Shown: positions 4,942 through 7,173 of the stretch, piece by piece
How positions within the stretch are numbered: the first letter of the stretch is position 1
Layout: each line of letters begins with the position of its first letter
Source of the DNA: Chloroflexota bacterium
Lineage (GTDB): Bacteria; Chloroflexota; Dehalococcoidia; UBA6926; JACQUM01
DNA length: 7,173 bases
Assembly: GCA_016210295.1 (NCBI GenBank)
Contig: JACQUM010000146.1
Span: 1 to 7,173, forward strand
Direction: 5' to 3'
Program-made: the position numbers and the translations under genes
Notes under the pieces: model-generated
The model's input: only the letters and a program-made list of their open reading frames with translations
What the model was told of the DNA's origin: nothing
The model's database searches: none

Positions 4942-7173
4942 ATGGAACTGACGAGAAGGGAGTTCTTGGGGGTTGCAGCGACAGGAGCCGGGGTGCTCTT
5001 CGTTGACAGAGCCTTCGCCTTCCGGACGCTGAAGCCTGCGGTGGAGGTCGGAAATCCCCTGGATACCTACCCCGGTAGGGGGTGGGAGAAGATCTATCGG
5101 GATCAGTATAAGTTCGATCGGAGCTTTACCTACATCTGCTCCCCCAATGATACCCACGAGTGCCGGGTAAGGGCCTTTGTGAGAAATGGCGTGGTGATGC
5201 GCGTAGAGCAGAACTATGACCATGACAAGATCAAGGACCTCTACGGCAACCAGGCCACCCAGCACTGGAATCCCAGGATGTGTCTGAAGGGCTATACCTT
5301 TCATCGAAGAGTCTATGGCCCTTACCGACTCAAATACCCCATGATTCGCAAGGGATGGAAGCGATGGGCCGACGCGGGCTTCCCCTCCCTGAGCGACAAT
5401 CCGGGGCTTCGGACGGAGTACAAATTCGACAGCCGGGGCACCGATGAGTTCCTGCGGGTCTCCTGGGATGAGGTGGACACCTACCTGGCGAAGGCGCTCG
5501 TCGCCGTCGCCAAGACATACAGCGGCGAAGACGGCAAGCGCCGTCTGCTGAAGGATGGTTATCCTCCCGAGATGCTGGAGCACTGGGGAGGCGCCGGGAC
5601 CCGGACGATGAAGCTCCGGGGAGGAATGGGGCTCCTGGGGGTCATCGGCAAATACGGCATGTACCGCTTTTCCAACATGATGGCGCTCGTGGATGCCCAT
5701 GTCCGTGGCGTGGGCCCAGAGAAGGCCTTGGGCGGCCGGAACTGGTCCAACTACACCTGGCATGGGGACCAGGCCCCCGGTCACCCCTTCGTCCACGGCC
5801 TCCAGACCTCCGATATCGACCTCAACGATTATCGTTTCTCCAAGCTCACCGTCCATGTGGGCAAAAACATGATCGAGAACAAGATGCCCGAGGCCCACTG
5901 GCTCACCGAGATGATGGAGCGGGGTGGCCGCATCGTGGTCATCGCGCCCGAATATAACCCCCCGGCTACCAAGGCCGACTACTGGATCCCCGTCCGCCCG
6001 GGCCTCTCGGATACTTCGATCTTCTTGTATGCCGCCAGGGCCCTGATGGACAACGGGTGGGTCGACTATGACTTCGTGAAAAAGTTTACCGACTTCCCCC
6101 TCCTGGTGCGCACCGATACCTTAAAGAGACTACGGGCCAACGAGGTCTTCCCCAATTACAGACCGGACCTCTCGCCTGAGGGTCCCTCTTTCGCCATCCA
6201 GGAATTGGAGGAGAAACAGTACGAGATGATCGGGGACCGGGTCGTCTTCGACAAGAAGGCCGGTTCCCTCAGGGCCATCACCCGGGACGATGTGGGGGAG
6301 CGGCTCACGGTCAAAGGGATCGACCCCGAGCTGGAATGGAGGGACAGGGTGAAGTTGGTGGACGGCTCCGAGGTGGAGGTCATGACCCTCTGGGAGATGT
6401 ATAGGGTCCACCTCCGGGACTACGACCTGGAGACAGCCGCGCAGATTACGGGGGCCCCCAAAGCGCTCATCGAACGGCTGGCCAAGGACTTCGGCCGCAG
6501 GTTCTGGGACCCGAACTTCCTGGGGAAGCCCCGGGAGGTGTACCCGATCTCCGTCCATTACGGGGAGGGGATCAACCATTATTTCCACGCGACGCTCCAC
6601 AACCGGGCCACCTATCTTCCCCTGATGCTGGTGGGAAGCGTCGGCATCCCCGGTTCCGGCTCCCACACCTGGGCGGGGAACTACAAGGCCGCCAACTTCC
6701 AAGGCTCTCACTGGAGCGGCCCCGGCTTCAAGGGGTGGGTGGCCGAGGATCCATTCGACCCGCTCTTGGATCCCGCTGCCGATGCCAAGGCGATCCGGGT
6801 AAAGGCCTACGCCCGCGAAGAGGAGGTGGGGTACTGGGCCCACGGGGACAGGCCCCTCATCGTCAATACCCCCAGGCACGCCCGGAAGGTCTTCACCGGT
6901 CACACCCATATGCCTTCGCCCACCAAGGTGATCTGGGAGACCAATGTGAACCTGATCAACAACGCCAAGTGGGCGTACCACCTCATCAAGAACACGGACC
7001 CCCTCATCGACCTTATCGTGGACCAGGAGATCGAGTGGACGGGGACCAGCGAGTATTCCGATGTCATCCTCCCCGCGAACTCCTGGATGGAATTTGAGAC
7101 CTACGAGGTGACCAACTCCTGCTCGAACCCCTTCCTCCAGGTTTGGAAAGGGGGGATCAAGCCTCTGTACGAC
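4942..7173 (+). CDS. nxrA: Nitrite oxidoreductase-like alpha subunit, NxrA (3' end outside window)
   Basis: First 744 residues of a type II DMSO-reductase-family molybdoenzyme, open to the right edge; relatives are about 1,100-1,150 aa, so roughly a third is missing. The enzyme interconverts nitrite and nitrate at a Mo-bis-MGD centre. The N-terminus is a Tat signal (T4-R5-R6-E7-F8-L9, hydrophobic stretch, A24-F25-A26 cleavage site), predicting export as a folded enzyme to the outer face of the membrane, as in the Nitrospira/anammox type and unlike cytoplasmic NarG. The FS0 cluster region reads C66-x3-D70-x3-C74-x39-C114, aligning with NarG H49-x3-C53-x3-C57-x34-C92. D276 in the WHGDQAP motif aligns with the Mo-ligand Asp of NarG (WYCDLPP). 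Later motifs include VGKNMIENKMPEAHW and SDVILPANSWMEFE, usual in this family. The family call is from remembered sequence, not a search; related nitrate reductases or other type II enzymes (chlorate, selenate) are less likely alternatives. The direction of reaction cannot be read from sequence. nxrB and cytochrome subunits are expected downstream. Confidence 0.88.
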   Translation, partial: MELTRREFLGVAATGAGVLFVDRAFAFRTLKPAVEVGNPLDTYPGRGWEKIYRDQYKFDRSFTYICSPNDTHECRVRAFVRNGVVMRVEQNYDHDKIKDLYGNQATQHWNPRMCLKGYTFHRRVYGPYRLKYPMIRKGWKRWADAGFPSLSDNPGLRTEYKFDSRGTDEFLRVSWDEVDTYLAKALVAVAKTYSGEDGKRRLLKDGYPPEMLEHWGGAGTRTMKLRGGMGLLGVIGKYGMYRFSNMMALVDAHVRGVGPEKALGGRNWSNYTWHGDQAPGHPFVHGLQTSDIDLNDYRFSKLTVHVGKNMIENKMPEAHWLTEMMERGGRIVVIAPEYNPPATKADYWIPVRPGLSDTSIFLYAARALMDNGWVDYDFVKKFTDFPLLVRTDTLKRLRANEVFPNYRPDLSPEGPSFAIQELEEKQYEMIGDRVVFDKKAGSLRAITRDDVGERLTVKGIDPELEWRDRVKLVDGSEVEVMTLWEMYRVHLRDYDLETAAQITGAPKALIERLAKDFGRRFWDPNFLGKPREVYPISVHYGEGINHYFHATLHNRATYLPLMLVGSVGIPGSGSHTWAGNYKAANFQGSHWSGPGFKGWVAEDPFDPLLDPAADAKAIRVKAYAREEEVGYWAHGDRPLIVNTPRHARKVFTGHTHMPSPTKVIWETNVNLINNAKWAYHLIKNTDPLIDLIVDQEIEWTGTSEYSDVILPANSWMEFETYEVTNSCSNPFLQVWKGGIKPLYD

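Noticed and set aside
4864..5898. Long minus-strand open frame (344 codons) opposite nxrA, with another at 6130-6981
   Set aside because: Both lie antisense to a well-recognised enzyme. Long antisense frames are common in GC-rich genes, and the translations show no domain or motif.
4942..7173. Assignment as cytoplasmic respiratory nitrate reductase NarG
   Set aside because: The cleavable-looking Tat signal, the Cys/Asp ligand pattern and the WHGDQAP motif fit the exported NXR type better.

Overview
The window is high-GC bacterial DNA carrying five plus-strand genes in two groups. Group one (277-3227) is a two-component pair: a membrane sensor histidine kinase and a NarL/DevR-type response regulator whose genes overlap by 4 nt. 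Group two (3401 to the right edge) is a tight run of three genes: an Rrf2-family regulator with an IscR-like set of cysteines, an unrecognised 321-aa protein with an HExxH motif and two CxxC pairs, and the first 744 codons of a large Tat-exported molybdopterin oxidoreductase. The last matches, as far as I can judge by recall, the catalytic subunit of the Nitrospira/anammox-type nitrite oxidoreductase (NxrA). It is cut by the window edge.

Organism: the base composition, many open antisense frames, a Tat-exported NxrA-like enzyme and a DevR-like two-component system fit an uncultured nitrogen-cycling lineage such as NC10/Methylomirabilota, Rokubacteria or a Nitrospira relative. This is inference; the sequence holds no rRNA or other phylogenetic marker.

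Layout: 1-276 has no confident gene, but holds a good sigma70-like promoter (239-267) so close to the kinase ATG that the transcript would be nearly leaderless. 277-2580 is the kinase (TM, CACHE-like sensor, TM, HAMP, coiled coil, GAF, HisKA_3, HATPase). 2577-3227 is the response regulator. 3228-3400 is a 173-bp control region with a GGAC-N5-GTCC palindrome, a 13-nt near-perfect direct repeat offset by 25 bp, and a perfect GAATA-T-TATTC palindrome overlapping a candidate -10 box. 3401-3925 is the Rrf2 regulator, 3948-4913 the HExxH/CxxC protein and 4942-7173 nxrA (partial). The gaps of 22 and 28 nt in the second group suggest one operon.

Working model (inference): the kinase/regulator pair and the Fe-S Rrf2 protein both feed signals (redox, oxygen or nitrogen oxides) into the control region ahead of the nxr operon. 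The unrecognised metal-motif protein, placed directly before the catalytic subunit, is a candidate accessory or maturation factor for this enzyme. This is the most novel item in the window.
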